DNA of 62,000 bases from Chrysomallon squamiferum (lineage: Eukaryota > Mollusca > Gastropoda > Neomphalida > Peltospiridae): positions 16,611,476 through 16,673,475 of the forward strand of contig CM022665.1 of the NCBI GenBank assembly GCA_012295275.1. The letters run 5' to 3'. This document shows, piece by piece, positions 1-15,706 of this stretch. The notes below the pieces were generated by a model. It saw nothing but the letters and a program-made list of their open reading frames with translations. It was not told the origin of the DNA and ran no database searches. The position numbers were made by a program, and so were the translations under genes. Numbering within the stretch: the stretch's first letter is position 1; every line of letters begins with the position of its first letter.

Positions 1-418
1 TGAGTGAGTGTGAGATTGTGTGTGTGTGAGAGTGTGAGAGTGTGTGTGAGTGAGTGTGAGTGAGTGTGTGTGTGTGTGTGTGAGAGTGAGTGAGTATGTG
101 TGTGAGTGTATGTGTGTGTGTGAGTCAGTGAGTGTGAGTCAGTGAGTGTATGTGTGTGAGTGAGATGGTGTGTGTGAACGAGTGAGTGTGTATGGTGTGT
201 GAGAGTGTGAGTCAGTGAGTGAGTGTGAGTGTGAGAATGTGAGTGAGTGTGTGTGAGTGAGTGAGTGTGAGTGACTGTGTGTGTGTGTGAGTGTGTGTGA
301 ATGTGAGTGAGTGAGTGAGTGTGTGGAGTGTGTGAGAGTGTGTGAGTGTGAGTGTGTGAGAGAGATGTGAGAGAGTGTGTGAGAGAGAGTGAGAGAGAGT
401 GTGAGAGAGAGAGAGAGT

Positions 419-454
<36 letters not shown>
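1..454. repeat. GT/GA-rich degenerate microsatellite
   Basis: The first 454 bases are an imperfect mix of TG, GA and GTGA units ending in a pure (AG)n run at 421-454. The long reading frames through it are Ser-Leu or His-Thr repeats and are not genes. It probably lies in an intron of the Ras-like gene that follows, since that gene's 5' exons are not in the window. Confidence 0.95.
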
Positions 455-457
<3 letters not shown>

Positions 458-951
458 CATAACTGTTTTTTTTTTTTTTTTAGTATTTTTTTTTTTTCAA
501 AGAAGAAAAAAGATAAAACATCTAAAAAAAAAAAACAGAGTATTTTATCTGAAATTTCTAGATGACATCTGTGGAATTTTACCTCTGAAAGCTGTTTACC
601 TCACGTGTTTAATTCTGTACGATTCACTCTGCACATACATCAAAGTTTTGCACCGTCAGTAAAGACATCATGCCTAACACAATCTACATTCACATCCGAG
701 CACAGAACACAGCATTTAAAAAATAAACACGTTTAGCTCACTCTTGTTTTCTTAGCCCTTAATCGTTCTGTCAAATCCCCCACGTTTTTTTTTGTTATTT
801 TAAAGACATTAGATTGAATCTTTGGAATAATGTAAAAATTGGCGGTGAAAAAAAAAAAGTTAAAGAGTTCGGAATTATCAAGATGTAAGCAAATTTCATC
901 ACCATCATCATCATCTCTCTCTATCTCTGTGGCTGTTTCTCTCACTGTCTA

Positions 952-1054
<103 letters not shown>

Positions 1055-1896
1055 TTCTCTCTCTCCTTCTCTCTCTCCTTCCATTCCCTTCCTCCATCTC
1101 TCTCTTTTCCAATATATTTATATATGTCTGTATATTTTGATAATCATTGAGAAAGTCATAACAGATATTTACAGATAGATAAAAAGAGATTATTTTCCAT
1201 TACACGCGAAGGAGCTAAACATTTATTTTAAATCGTCCTTACTGCACTGGAACTGTAAATGTGTTTTGTCAAACTGATAATTACAATAACAGATACCTCT
1301 AGATAAGAAAAAAACAACATGATAAATCTTGCCGACCGCAATAAGTAACAGAGCACAAAACAAAAAAAAAAAGAGCGAAAAACTAAATTCTGAACGTTTA
1401 CCTTTTTATGTTCAAATATAACTTAAAAATATATGGTATATTGTGTATAAAGCAACTAGATATATCAGTCGATCGATATATCTGTCTATTGATCTGGCTG
1501 CCTGTCTGTCTGTTTGTTTATCTGTCTGTCTGTCTGTCTAATATATCTACCTATATATATTGTCTGCATATCTGTCTATTTATACACATATATACTTACG
1601 TGCAGGCATATATACATATGCACACATACACACACACACACACACGTTTCAAGTCGGCATCCTAACAAACGGTAATTTAACAGTCTCAGCGGTTTTCTTT
1701 TCCCACGTTGTATCAGCACAAAGATTCTTTACTGACATCAGCAGTCTTTATTTCTTCAGATCGTGTTAACTAACTGGTTTTTAAAAAATACTCGCTCTTT
1801 CAGCTGTTTCATCATTCACTCATGCTTTAATTCTGATGCTTTCATCGAGTAGTTATTAACTCTATTGATACATTTTTTCTTTCTGTTATTTTACAG

Positions 1897-2433
1897 AAAT
1901 GCTGTACACACACAAAATAGCGGCACCTCGCGACGAACTGACGCTCGAGATTCTCGACACAGCTTCTCAGGTAAGTTTTAGCGCTACCATTTGTTTCCAG
2001 TTCCAGCCAGTACTCGACGACTGTTCTGTCAAAAACTGTGGTATACATATTTTCCCCTCTATAGTAGTTAAACCTATGAGGAACTCACATTATTGTATTT
2101 AATTATATTATTATTTATTTATTTATTTATTTATTTTTGGCGAGCAGTTGATTAGAATTTGTAAATATATAGATATAAACAAGTAGATAGACAGATAATT
2201 TTAGATAAATTTTATTCATTCCTATTTGGTGTACTGTATTATTTTTACGAACAAACATTTGTACACCATATAAGAACTTTTAAAAATATGTTTTAGATCT
2301 GTGTTTTTCACAGACTGTGGCTGTAAATAAGTTATTCTATTTTTAATTTTTAAACAAATATCAGGTAAGATAAGTCTTTTGATAGATGGAAAGAAAGATA
2401 AATAAAGAGAAAGGGTAACAAATTACACGAGCG

Positions 2434-2532
<99 letters not shown>

Positions 2533-3340
2533 AATGGTCGATGAATAAGGTGGCAGAACGTAATATATAAAAAGTTTCTTTGTTTGTGTTCCAAACGTGA
2601 TCCCAGACCTTTGGTTTGTCTGACAATAAAACTCACTTAATGTAAACCAAAATCCTCATAAAACAGTAACTTCTTGGCACAGCACCATTTATTTGATTTC
2701 CATGCAGCGAAATTATTTTGTTAAATGCGTCTTCTCTTAGCCGGGAAAAGAGCAATGAAACCTGATCAACCATTCAAAAGTCAGTGACTCGCAAAATGCA
2801 ACTGAGAAGGTCTGATCCTAGAACGTGAAACACCTAAGTTATTCGTTCAAGACACTGAAATACAGTTTTTTTAATTAAAACAAAAAATTGTTTTGATGCA
2901 GATGATTGAAAAAATCGAGCATTATTATTATTGTCATCATCATTCATTCATTCATTCATTCATTCATTCATTTATATTTTTATTAAATTTTTAATTTTTT
3001 AAACGTTTATTCTGATGCGGATGCTGGCAAAAATCCAACCGTTATAACTTTTAAATTGGTTAAAAAATGGATCCGTCTTAAGTTTCAGACAAACTGCATC
3101 TTGTATGTAGTTTTTGTTATTGTGGTAATTAATAAAAATTAAATATAAAAAAAAGTGTTTTTGTTTTCTTTAGACTGCGGCGAAAGCTTGTAAGTGGACC
3201 TAATTTTGAAAGGGTCCAAACGTATCGCAGGAATCAAATAAAAGCGATAGTTTTAATTCTTATTTATTACTCTCTCGCCCCCCCCCCCGGTGTTAGAGCA
3301 CCACTTCGGGGCCGTTAATCTGCAAAGTTTAAACACACAC

Positions 3341-3379
<39 letters not shown>

Positions 3380-4119
3380 GGAATAACTGGTTAGTCTTAT
3401 GTGGAATGTCCTGATGCAGCTCAGCATAGCCTCACTGAATTGGTCCAGCCATGCCTTTGTAGGATTAAGCTAATGTCTTAAGACAGTACCCAATTATTTA
3501 TTTTATCCTGCAATCTTAAACAATTCAAAACTAAAGGAAATTAACTGTTTTATTTCTCAACTCACCACCTCTCTCGACAGAAGTTAGATTCACACCATTA
3601 ATTTCGTTTTCACTGTACATCAAAATAAAACTGTCTAAATTGTGTTTTCGATTATTATTATTATTATTATTAAATATTTCTTTTCTACAGATGGATGAAG
3701 AAACGTTTGAAAAGCACGTGAAATGGGGTGACGGTTTTGTGCTGCTCTATTCAGTAACGGACAGACCAAGTTTCTTTGAAGCCATCAAAATAAAAGACAA
3801 ATTATATAAGTACAAATGTCAAGACACGCCTGTCGTTCTCGTTGCTAACAAGTCTGACCTTTTGACCGCACGTTCTGTAACAGAAGACGAAGGACTCGGA
3901 CTTGCAGGCGAAATGGACTGCCCCAAGTTCGAACTTTCAGTCGCTGAAGGATACCAGGCTGTGAATGAAGCGATGGAGGAACTACTTTGCCAAGTGAAGC
4001 GTGAATTTGTCAAAAATATGCACCACGGAGTTGTAGGCCTTGAGAAGAGGTCAAGGTTATACAACATGAAAAAGGCTTTCAAAAAACGCATCGTCAGGAG
4101 CAGAAGTGATACGTTCTGA
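1897..4119 (+). CDS. Ras-like small GTPase, RERG/RASL11 group (3' part of gene)
   Basis: Two coding exons are visible: 1897-1970 and 3691-4119. The first has a TTTTACAG acceptor, starts with the last two bases of a split codon and ends at CAG|GTAAGT; the second follows TTTCTACAG and runs to a TGA. Together they give 166 residues after the split codon. Visible motifs are the G3 box as DTASQ, the segment WGDGFVLLYSVTDRPSF, and the G4 box NKSD in VVLVANKSDLL, with ELSVAEG at the G5 position. The P-loop and switch I must be encoded upstream of the window. The C-terminus is basic (KKAFKKRIVRSRS) and has no CAAX cysteine, as is usual for the RERG/RASL10-12 group. It most resembles RASL11 and RERG proteins; I cannot separate these without alignment. 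Expected role: GTP-dependent signalling, exact pathway unknown. The usual Gly in the DTAGQ motif is Ser here. Confidence 0.85.
2437..2532. repeat. (GA)n microsatellite
   Basis: A pure GA run of about 95 bases in the intron between the two Ras-like exons. Confidence 0.97.
3333..3379. repeat. (CA)n microsatellite
   Basis: A CA run of about 47 bases in the same intron, shortly after a nine-C homopolymer near 3280. Confidence 0.95.
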
Positions 4120-4403
4120 TGTCTTCCTTGCTATGATGTTGTTTCGCACATTGCGATTGGCTTGGAATGTTTATATGGACGTATGGAATTAATAATGTAT
4201 AAAAAGGGTGACCCAGACGTTAAACACTTTTATCGTGTTGCTGAGAAATTTACGACGCTCTTCATTAAAGGTCATGAAAAGAGGAATAATTTATACCAAA
4301 TGAATTAATCACATGACGAAGCTTTTGCTGTTTAATTATAATATTTATTACATGACTAGTATTTATTATTTTGTACATTTATAGTGTGTCTTTCCACGAT
4401 GGG

Positions 4404-7310
<2,907 letters not shown>

Positions 7311-8903
7311 CTACCTTTCAGGATAAATGACACGAAATGTCAGATTGATTCTTGGACCTCTGTCATGATATTCTTTTGGTACTCTGTGCTGAAAAACAAA
7401 TGTTGAAAACATTGTTGTATACACACATATAGATCTATATGTTAATACATAATATTATGAAATAAGAAAAAACAAAATATACACAGAAATATGAAAAAAA
7501 CTACTTTTATATACAGGTATAAATCTAAATATGTCAATAATTATATATCCATAACATTATAGTATGGCTAAAAATAAATAATCATTACAAGAATCTGTAC
7601 TTTTAAGAATTGTTACTTGACAGTTATTACTTAATTTTAAATGTAAATGAAACTGTAACTGGTGTCAAAAGATTAACATGTATATGAGAAAAATGTTGGC
7701 CATCTTACCTGCCAGTCATCTTGTATAGATCCCTCCATAATTAAGAGAGAACCAGATTCAAGTGTCAGTCTGACTATCTGACTGTATGTATAATCATTTC
7801 CTAGTTCCTAAATAGTACAGTAAAAATAATTATAATAATAACAATAAAATCATATTTTTCGAAACTAAAGATTACCAACTAAAGATTCAAAATTCAAATA
7901 AAGCTATTTTGTGGTAAATGCTTTCTAAATATATCCAACTACATACATGTACCCAGCATATATATATAATATAGTGCAGAGTTGGTATGCATATGACTAA
8001 AAGGTAATTAGAAAGTTTGAATTAAAAAGTACAGATGATTTTTCTAAATAAAATTCTTCCCAAAGTCATGTTTTGAAACTGTCTGAATTTACAGAGTTTA
8101 ATTAATGAAAAAGTTAAATAAGTGGATTCTTACATAACAATATAAATTCATAATTATATATAATAAGAACATGCAGTGACATTGTTTTTCCTTTTTTATT
8201 TCTTTTAATTAATTAAAGTATATGATTCCCAACCTTAAATTTTTTAAACAAGGAAAATAACAAAAAAATAACAGTTTATGAAATAAAATTTTATTTTGCA
8301 ACTCCACTTTTCAGTCTAATCTTTTTTCTTTCTTTTTTTTCTTCTCTTTCAGTAAACACTGTTTAAAATAATTTACTAAAGTATTATTTATATATTTTTT
8401 TAAAAGCTTACTGGCAGTGGTTTCTTCCTGAATTCAAAGTTCCTTGAATCACCAAATGACAAGGACGCTATAGTTGGGTTTTGTCTCAGTGAGGGTTCGT
8501 CATCACTGTGCCAGTCAACACTATCATGGTTGTTACGATACAAGTTAGCCAACATCGAATTAAACTTTAACCCTGTCAGTTCTTCCAGGTGATCTTTTAG
8601 AGTTATCAAACATGGCAGCCACTGAAATATCATGTAAATAAATAATTTATAAAAGAAAAAGAAAAAAAAAAAAAGAAAAAGGTTTTAAACATGAATGATT
8701 ATTATTTCAGTTAAACAAATGCATGTATATACCAAACATAAATGCTTGTCTGCAAACATATATTTATTACCTACATACATATATATAATATATACATAAA
8801 TAAATACACTCATGTAATAATGTATAAACAATAAAATACATAATTCTGTTTAATTATTCCAGGACTTACAATGCCAAAAATAAAACCTGATATATACAAA
8901 TAT

Positions 8904-8944
<41 letters not shown>

Positions 8945-10833
8945 CAGGGCCTGCACTACGATATAGGCAAACTAAGCAGCACTGATTTCAGGGGGTGCAT
9001 TTCTCCAAATCAACAACAGTTTTGAAAAATAAATAAATAAATTTCAGTTTTATGAATCTGCAGAAACCAAACTGAGGGTGTTAACTCCTTATTTTATTGG
9101 TATAAACATGGAAAGAAATGGCCCTACAAACTTAATGCTCAATGAATTGACTTACTGAATGTACAATGTTCATTTTTACCTTAGTATTGGGTTCTAATGT
9201 TTGTCCAGAGTATGTGTATGGAAGGTCACCAAACCAAGCGGTCAGTCTTGGCTGGGCATAACTAACACCATTTCGGACATCTGACCTCTGCCGCCAAGGA
9301 CATTCATGAAACAATTCAGTAAATAATGCATCAGACTCAGATTTGTCCAGAAACTGAGGAAAAAACCTTAGTCTGAAATTACAAAAATATGATAGTAATA
9401 AAAAAATTAAAAACGTAATGACTTTATTGTTGGTTTCAAATGACAATAATATCATGAAGTGGTAAAGTGATATATTTATTTTCATTCTAACAAAAAATCA
9501 ACTCTATTATTATTAAGAGGACATTTTACAATAAATGGAAATAAATGACATTTATTTTGTTTAATTCATGCTCTAAAGATTAGTGACATTAAAAAGTATT
9601 AATTTTTCAAATGCTTTACTTTCAGCATACATTTTCAATATTAAATGTATGAGACTGAAATAAAACTTGAACCAAACTGATACTTAATTTAAATTTAATT
9701 TTAAGAGCCAAAAAATAAAGTTTGGTAGCTGGAGTTTTCTTGAACTGTTGTATACAACAAAATGAAAAATCAGCTTAGTTTAATTAAAAAAACTAAAATA
9801 AATTTGAAATACCTACCATATATACTTGTGTATAAGTCGAATTTTTGGGAGACTATATTAAGGTAATATTTTGGGGGCCAACTTATACATAGGTAATGCT
9901 TTTGTAGCTGTTGCTGAAGAGTCGCCATTTTGACTATTTTTTGCTACGGGATGCATCTAAAATAATCGCGGTCTTTCAGCTTTTCAAAAATATAATTTTA
10001 TAGTATAAAACTTTTTGAAAAATTAAATAACAAAACCAAATATGAATGTAAAACATGATATTCTTCTGTTTAATGACATAAAAATACATTTTAAAGCGCG
10101 AAAACCGTCAGTACGGCATTATGCCTTACGGCGTCTTGCAATGATCTAGGAATGCAGACTTCTCTGCCAAATTGCACTAAATATCGGTCCTAATTTCATA
10201 AACAAAACTCACTTGTTTAATTGTAAAGAATTTGGTGAAATAATATTGACATCGTCATTAATATCCACTACCGACAAATTTTGTAAATCATAGAACGGCT
10301 AAATTAGGTCTCCATGTTAGACCTATTACATTAAAGATATACTATTTATGATACATTTAGGCTATAGCTCGTGTAATACATGCATTTACGTTATTATGGT
10401 ATGTTCGTGCAAGTTATGTTACAGTAGGCCTACAATGTAGGCCTTCATGGCACTGTCACACTGGTCGAAAAATAGTGACAGTGCCTGGAATCTACAGTCG
10501 ACTTATACACAAGTAATACCTAAAATGACGCAATTTTTGGTCTTAAAATACACATTGACTTATACATAAGGTCGCCTTGTACACAAGTATATACGGTATA
10601 TTTATTTGTCTTTGTTGCAAAAAGTTAAAGTAAATAATGATCTCAGTAAAACTACAATAGTTTATGACTAACAGAAATGAAATTTCAATGTTTTAGAATT
10701 TTATTTTTTTTAATTGAAAATAATGTTGTTGTTATTAAAAACAAAAACCAACACAGAATTAAAGCTGAAAAATATACCTGGAAATACCAGATGGTTCTAA
10801 ACTCAAATCATGGATTCCTTGTTTACTAAAAGT

Positions 10834-10864
<31 letters not shown>

Positions 10865-11138
10865 TTCAGGCTTTAGTGAAATATAAATAAGCAAAAAGTG
10901 AAAAAATTAAATAAAGAATGATAATGCACCATTTTCAAAGGTTTTAATTTGAATTGTTTTAGTCAATAATATATATTTTTTAAATCTGTAGTATCCTTAA
11001 TTTTTTTCTTTTATGTAATTCAGAAATTGCATTTTACTGAACAACCCCTCAAAATTAAAAAATAAAATCAACAAAAATAGAACAACCCTCCTCCGAATCA
11101 AACAAACAAAAGTGTGGTTAATCAAACCAAATAATAAC

Positions 11139-11181
<43 letters not shown>

Positions 11182-13015
11182 TAATAAATAAATTAAAAAT
11201 TCTACTAACGTAATTATTATATCAGATGGTTTCTGCAGTATCTGCAAAAAGAAAGGTGTATGTTTTTGTTAAAAAAAATGGTAATGTTATGTAAAACAGG
11301 TAAACATGTAAAACAAGTTAACGTGTAAACATCACTGACACCACACAGTAAGATATTACTTTTATAATAGCAGCAATGGATTTTATTAATGCACAGACAA
11401 CAAAAACATAAACCAGCAGGCCGTAACCGTAACTTTGTGAAAACTGGATGCCTGCAATAAAAACTGGTAGCTCCATTATAAATTGAAAAATAAGTCTTTA
11501 AAACAAAAAAATTAAAAATTGAAAATCATTTCTTTAAGTATATTATATGTATTTTTATCAAGAGCACTGAAAAATTAAAATCATTTTTTAAAACTTAAAA
11601 TATACAAGTACATTGGAAAATATGCATTTATAAAAACTATTAACTTTGATATGTTCAGCCTCAAGTATGAACTGTGAAAATGTGTTACAATATTTATCAG
11701 TCAGATTTGATCTTAAAAACCTTCATTGTGTTCAGTTTATGCTGCCTAATGTAACTGGTGACTAATCTGGTGTGTTTGATGATAGTGTGTGCACTAAGAA
11801 ACAAATAATTTAACTGTTCATTGTTGGTTTTATTTAACATTTTTAGCACTTCCACTGTTGTTGTTATTACTGGTTTTGTTTGTTTTGGCTATGGTAACAA
11901 ATTTTATACAAGATTCGATATATTCATATTTTTTCAGTGTTTCTTTCTTAATGTTTTGGCATTTAAATATGAAATTAATCTTTTTTGTTTTTATCTCAAA
12001 CTGGGATTTCATACAGCATTTTTTATTTCTTGACTGAAAATCACCCATTCAAACTTCTTTTTCCATGACAATTCAAAATCTCTTGACCATTTATTTTTTT
12101 TCATAGCTATTTCTTGTTTATGCTGTTTCCATGTTCAATCATTTTGCCTGTGGCAGTTCCACTATGCTATTAAATAATGGTGAAATACTTGCCATGGTCC
12201 TGCAATCATTGAAATGAATGTTACTGCCTTGTTTCAGATAACTTACATTTACAAATGCTAATCCCCCAAAATACAAACTTTACAAATGGCCTCTATCCAT
12301 AAACAATACTTTCACAGTTTCAGACTCAGAAACAATAAACAGTAACCTGTTAGTGACTCATGTCAGAAGAGTGTAAACATGAAAGATGGGATTTTGATGG
12401 ATGATCGAAGCATTTTGACTATTATGTAATCACTGATTCACTGGAAAGGCAGAAAAAATAAAAAGTAGACTACTGGGGTTAGAATTCTGGTATCCTAGGG
12501 GAGATATAAAACTGTACCAGAATTCTAACCCCAGTATACAAAAATATATGATCAGTCATATAAAAACATTTGCCATATACATTGACATTTAAAAATAAAT
12601 AAATAAATAAATAAAGTATTTAAAAATAATATCTGCTCATCTTTAGCAAAGTTTTCACATCAAAACTATTTATTGTTGTCTTCACACACACACACAAGCA
12701 CATACGGCATGAAAAATTACCTCATTAAATTTAAACGACTTTTTATAATACTTAGACCATTATTAATTATAAATAATACATGTGCCTTATTTTATTAGCA
12801 TGACATGCTCAACTGTTCTTTACCTCTTCTTCTGGTTCTTCATAAACGTATTTTGGAGTTTTTTCACTAGCTGGAATTGTTTGGTCGATATTCTTTCCCA
12901 CCCAAGCAGGAACCGGCTCCATTTTCGGCTTATCTCTATCTGATCGTACATTTACTGTTTTTGGTGCAGCCCATCCTCCCTGTATTCTAGCCTTTCTTCT
13001 CTTCTCGTCACTCAT
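7311..13015 (-). CDS. ALKBH3: ALKBH3, Fe(II)/2-oxoglutarate-dependent nucleic-acid demethylase, complete
   Basis: Seven exons on the minus strand: 13015-12824, 11241-11210, 10825-10778, 9372-9180, 8621-8412, 7807-7709 and 7388-7311. All junctions are GT-AG, phases agree, and the product is 283 aa (human ALKBH3 is 286). The start is the Met of MSDEKRRKARIQGGWAAP, chosen because vertebrate ALKBH3 begins in the same way; in-frame ATGs farther upstream, for example in MKFNGVCG, are judged 5' UTR. Catalytic residues are present: His193 and Asp195 in DWHSDDEP, His259 in QHRVPKEYH, and the 2-oxoglutarate-binding arginines Arg271 and Arg277 in RINLTFR. The family removes 1-methyladenine and 3-methylcytosine from single-stranded DNA and RNA by oxidative demethylation. 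Exons 2 and 3 are only 32 and 48 nt. Introns hold a 62-bp palindrome and a 781-bp transposon. It is divergent from BORCS5. Confidence 0.96.
8904..8941. repeat. (AAT)n microsatellite in an ALKBH3 intron
   Basis: About 12 AAT units between ALKBH3 exons 4 and 5. Confidence 0.93.
9816..10596. mobile_element. Nonautonomous TIR DNA transposon in an ALKBH3 intron
   Basis: A 781-bp element with imperfect terminal inverted repeats: the left end begins CCATATATACTTGTGTATAA and the right end, reversed, begins CCGTATATACTTGTGTACAA. It is flanked by TA dinucleotides at 9814-9815 and 10597-10598, which suggests a TA target duplication. Subterminal copies of the motif CTTATACA occur inside both ends. It has no transposase-like reading frame. 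Its GC-richer centre (about 10080-10160 and 10430-10500) differs from the surrounding intron. The superfamily is not certain; a TA duplication is compatible with Tc1/mariner-like elements but also with others. Confidence 0.75.
11131..11182. repeat. (AAT)n microsatellite in an ALKBH3 intron
   Basis: An AAT run ending about 28 bases from the splice donor of the 32-nt exon 2 on the minus strand. Confidence 0.93.
12473..12534. repeat. 62-bp near-perfect palindrome, possible minimal MITE
   Basis: The arms CTGGGGTTAGAATTCTGGTA and its exact reverse complement flank a 22-base spacer, and the whole is bordered by TA on both sides. It lies in ALKBH3 intron 1. It has the form of a very short TIR element with a TA duplication and would also fold into a strong hairpin in RNA. 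Confidence 0.8.
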
Positions 13016-14112
13016 ATCGTCGAAAACACTGAAACTACTAGATTTTATGTCAACACACCATTTTCCGCAGACGCCATTGAATTTCATAAAAGTGAGTTTG
13101 TTAATGTTCACGAATTTGCATTAGACAACTGCCATTAAAAAATAATAATCTTATTTTTGTTTCATCATTAAAACAAATCATAGCGGTAAATATACGAGAG
13201 GGAATATTATATTAAAGGTTATAGCTCGAAATCCTAAAATTCTGCAAGATTGTATTTATTTACTGTCCGTTTATTTATATATATTTCATTTTCTTATTAT
13301 CCAGGCAACCCGGAAATGAATTTTATTATTCCAGTAGGAAGACGCATTTTTATAACAAAAGTCACTGGTTCATCGATAAATAGTTATTATATATATTCAT
13401 AATGTTCATTTATACCACAATATTTACTACAAAAAGTTAACATTTTGGCATTCAACAGAATTAAATGGTAGTGCAGGTTTATGTATATTCTTCGACATTT
13501 CTGCAGTTTAGTTTTCAACCTATAAATTTATAATCATATGAATTACAAAATTTATTGTATAATCATGTCAAAGACAACCAACATATTTCAATCAGGGACG
13601 TGACAAAATTTTCAAATATATATATTATATATTTTTTTATTTCCGAAAAAAATTTGGCTGGTATTTTTTCTTTAAAATCAATGGAGAAACCGCTTTTGTC
13701 ACATTCTTATTGCAATGCGTTTTAAATACTGAATATATTTAATGATTATTAAAAATTGTATTTGTATCCACAGCTGAACAACATTAAATAATAATAATAA
13801 TAATAACAATAATATATTGATATTAGAATGTGAACGTTTCTAATATGTTTCATAATGTATACTACACTTCATTATTTAATTCATATACAACAATTTAAAA
13901 AAAGAAAAAAAAAGAGAACAATTAAAAACAAATTTAAAAATAGTAATAATAACAATAATAAAAAAAATCCCAGCATGATTATAAATGGTCATACCATATA
14001 GCTGACATTTTTATGCTCTTTATTGTTATTGTTACTAGTGTTCTTGTTGTTGTTATAAATTATAAAGGTGAAAGCTGCCATACAAAAAGGTAATAATCAT
14101 TTTAGAAAAAAC
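13016..14112. promoter_or_regulatory. Divergent promoter region between ALKBH3 and BORCS5
   Basis: About 1.1 kb separates the two start codons, which face away from each other. It must hold both promoters and 5' UTRs. It is AT-rich; I see no convincing TATA box or CpG island by eye. A possible 5' UTR splice acceptor (CATTTTAG) sits just before the BORCS5 ATG. A shared bidirectional promoter is inference from the geometry. Confidence 0.5.
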
Positions 14113-15706
14113 ATGGGTTCAGATCAGAGCACTCTGCCTGCAGGAGCACCAGGAAGTAGTATCAGATCACAGAGAGATGAAGAAATCCCATATACACAGT
14201 TCTCTATAAGTAAACCCATAGATGGAGGTACGGTTTTCACAATACATAATTTACTGTCAATAAATATTTGTTTGACATGACATTATCATATTTTATATGA
14301 TGTGTCATGATATACTGAAATAATAGTGAATCAGTAAGAATGTAACTATAACTGTCATAACAACATTGTAATAACTTGTTAGAAATAGAACATGGCCAAG
14401 AAAAGGTGATTCTTAATTACTGATTGTAGAATATAAAATTAGTGTTATTAAAAGTAAATACAGAAGTTCTCTATCTGAATTTTTCTTTGAATAATAAATT
14501 ATAATAAAATAATATGTTTCATTTACTGTTTATGTTCATCATTCATTTTCTATCTCTCTGTTCCTTTTATTTTTTTTTTTCATTTATCCATTCCCTTGTT
14601 CATTCTTGCAGTTATTTTCAGATTCTCCACGCCAGTCACCCAGAACTCAGAATCGACATAGCCGAGTGCTCGTAAAGACAGAAAGGGAGGGAACTCCAAA
14701 GCATGACATTGTGGTAGTAGCTGAAGGTCAGACCCCAATCAAGGATCCTGATCCAGAACTGACAAAACTGAATGCCATACCTGTCTTCTTACCAATTCTC
14801 AGAGGCTCCCTCAATGTTCCAATGAGTTCCCGCGACCATGAAATGTTGGATAAAATGGATTATCGCCAATTACTGTTGCTGTGTCTTCGATATCAAGAAC
14901 ATTTGAAACAGCTGTCCGAGGCAGTGGCTTTTGATCAGAATGCTCTCTGTATTAGAATTAAAGAAGTATGTAAAGGAAAAATAAAAACAGAAATTTTTCT
15001 TAATTCAGATCAGATTCAATTACAGTCAGATAAATTTCTATAGTGATCTTTTTGTTTTATTTTTGATTCTGTGTTTTACAGTTTTTATCTTTAGATATCT
15101 ATACATCAAAAATGTTTGAGCAACTCAAAAAGTTATAAATTAGCAATCTGAAACATTGTTTCTTTTTTCATAAGAGAACATTATTTTATTTTTTAAATTC
15201 CAGAAGAATTTTCTATATTTATACTTAAATATAATTCCATTGAATATTATTACATTAGCATATTATTCTGGAAATTAAGTATTATTGAGTTACGCAAACT
15301 CACACCTACAAGTAATTGAATATGAAATACAGTAAAAACATTGTTTGGCACTCTTCATATAGTGGATATATTATAAACAGTTTAATGTGTTGAAAGTTGA
15401 ATTACTTTTCACTGTAATTATATTTATGTATTTATTAGTTTTGTCATGAGGATAATGTTGTGATGTGTGTTTTAACAGATAGATCACTCATTGCATGTAC
15501 TGAGCACAGCACTGACAGAGAGACAGAGAAGATATGCCAAGTTCACAGAACAGTTTGGAAGAATCAGTGAAACAGTTGCAGTACTTAAAAAAATCAAAGC
15601 CAGGGTTAACGACATTGGACCAAGAATGGAAAATCTCAACAGAATGCTGCCACCTTCTGAACAGCTGGAACCCTTCAGTATGAAAATAAGAAAGTCAAGC
15701 AACTAA
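14113..15706 (+). CDS. BORCS5: BORCS5 (myrlysin), BORC complex subunit, complete
   Basis: Three exons: 14113-14227, 14622-14965 and 15479-15706, giving 228 aa (human 196). The start is the ATG of MGSDQS, which has Gly2 and Ser6 as required for N-myristoylation, matching the human MGSEQS start. The exon 2 acceptor is TTATTTTCAG at 14621, not the earlier TTGCAG, because only the former keeps frame (IDG|DSPRQSP). Family segments seen are HDIVVVAEG, QLLLLCLRYQEHL, EAVAFDQNAL, ERQRRYAKFTEQ and the C-terminal MLPPSEQLEPFSMK. The C-terminal half is predicted to be coiled coil. In mammals BORCS5 anchors the eight-subunit BORC complex on the lysosome surface, where BORC recruits ARL8 for kinesin-driven movement toward the cell periphery. 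The protein is longer than human mainly in the low-complexity region between the myristoylation signal and IVVVAEG. Confidence 0.95.

Noticed and set aside
13016-13111. Longer ALKBH3 start including MKFNGVCGKWCVD
   Set aside because: Family proteins begin at the equivalent of MSDEKRRKARIQG; the upstream codons have no counterpart and probably lie in the 5' UTR.
14606-14621. Earlier acceptor TTCTTGCAG for BORCS5 exon 2
   Set aside because: Using it joins exon 1 in the wrong phase; the acceptor TTATTTTCAG ten bases on restores the conserved frame.
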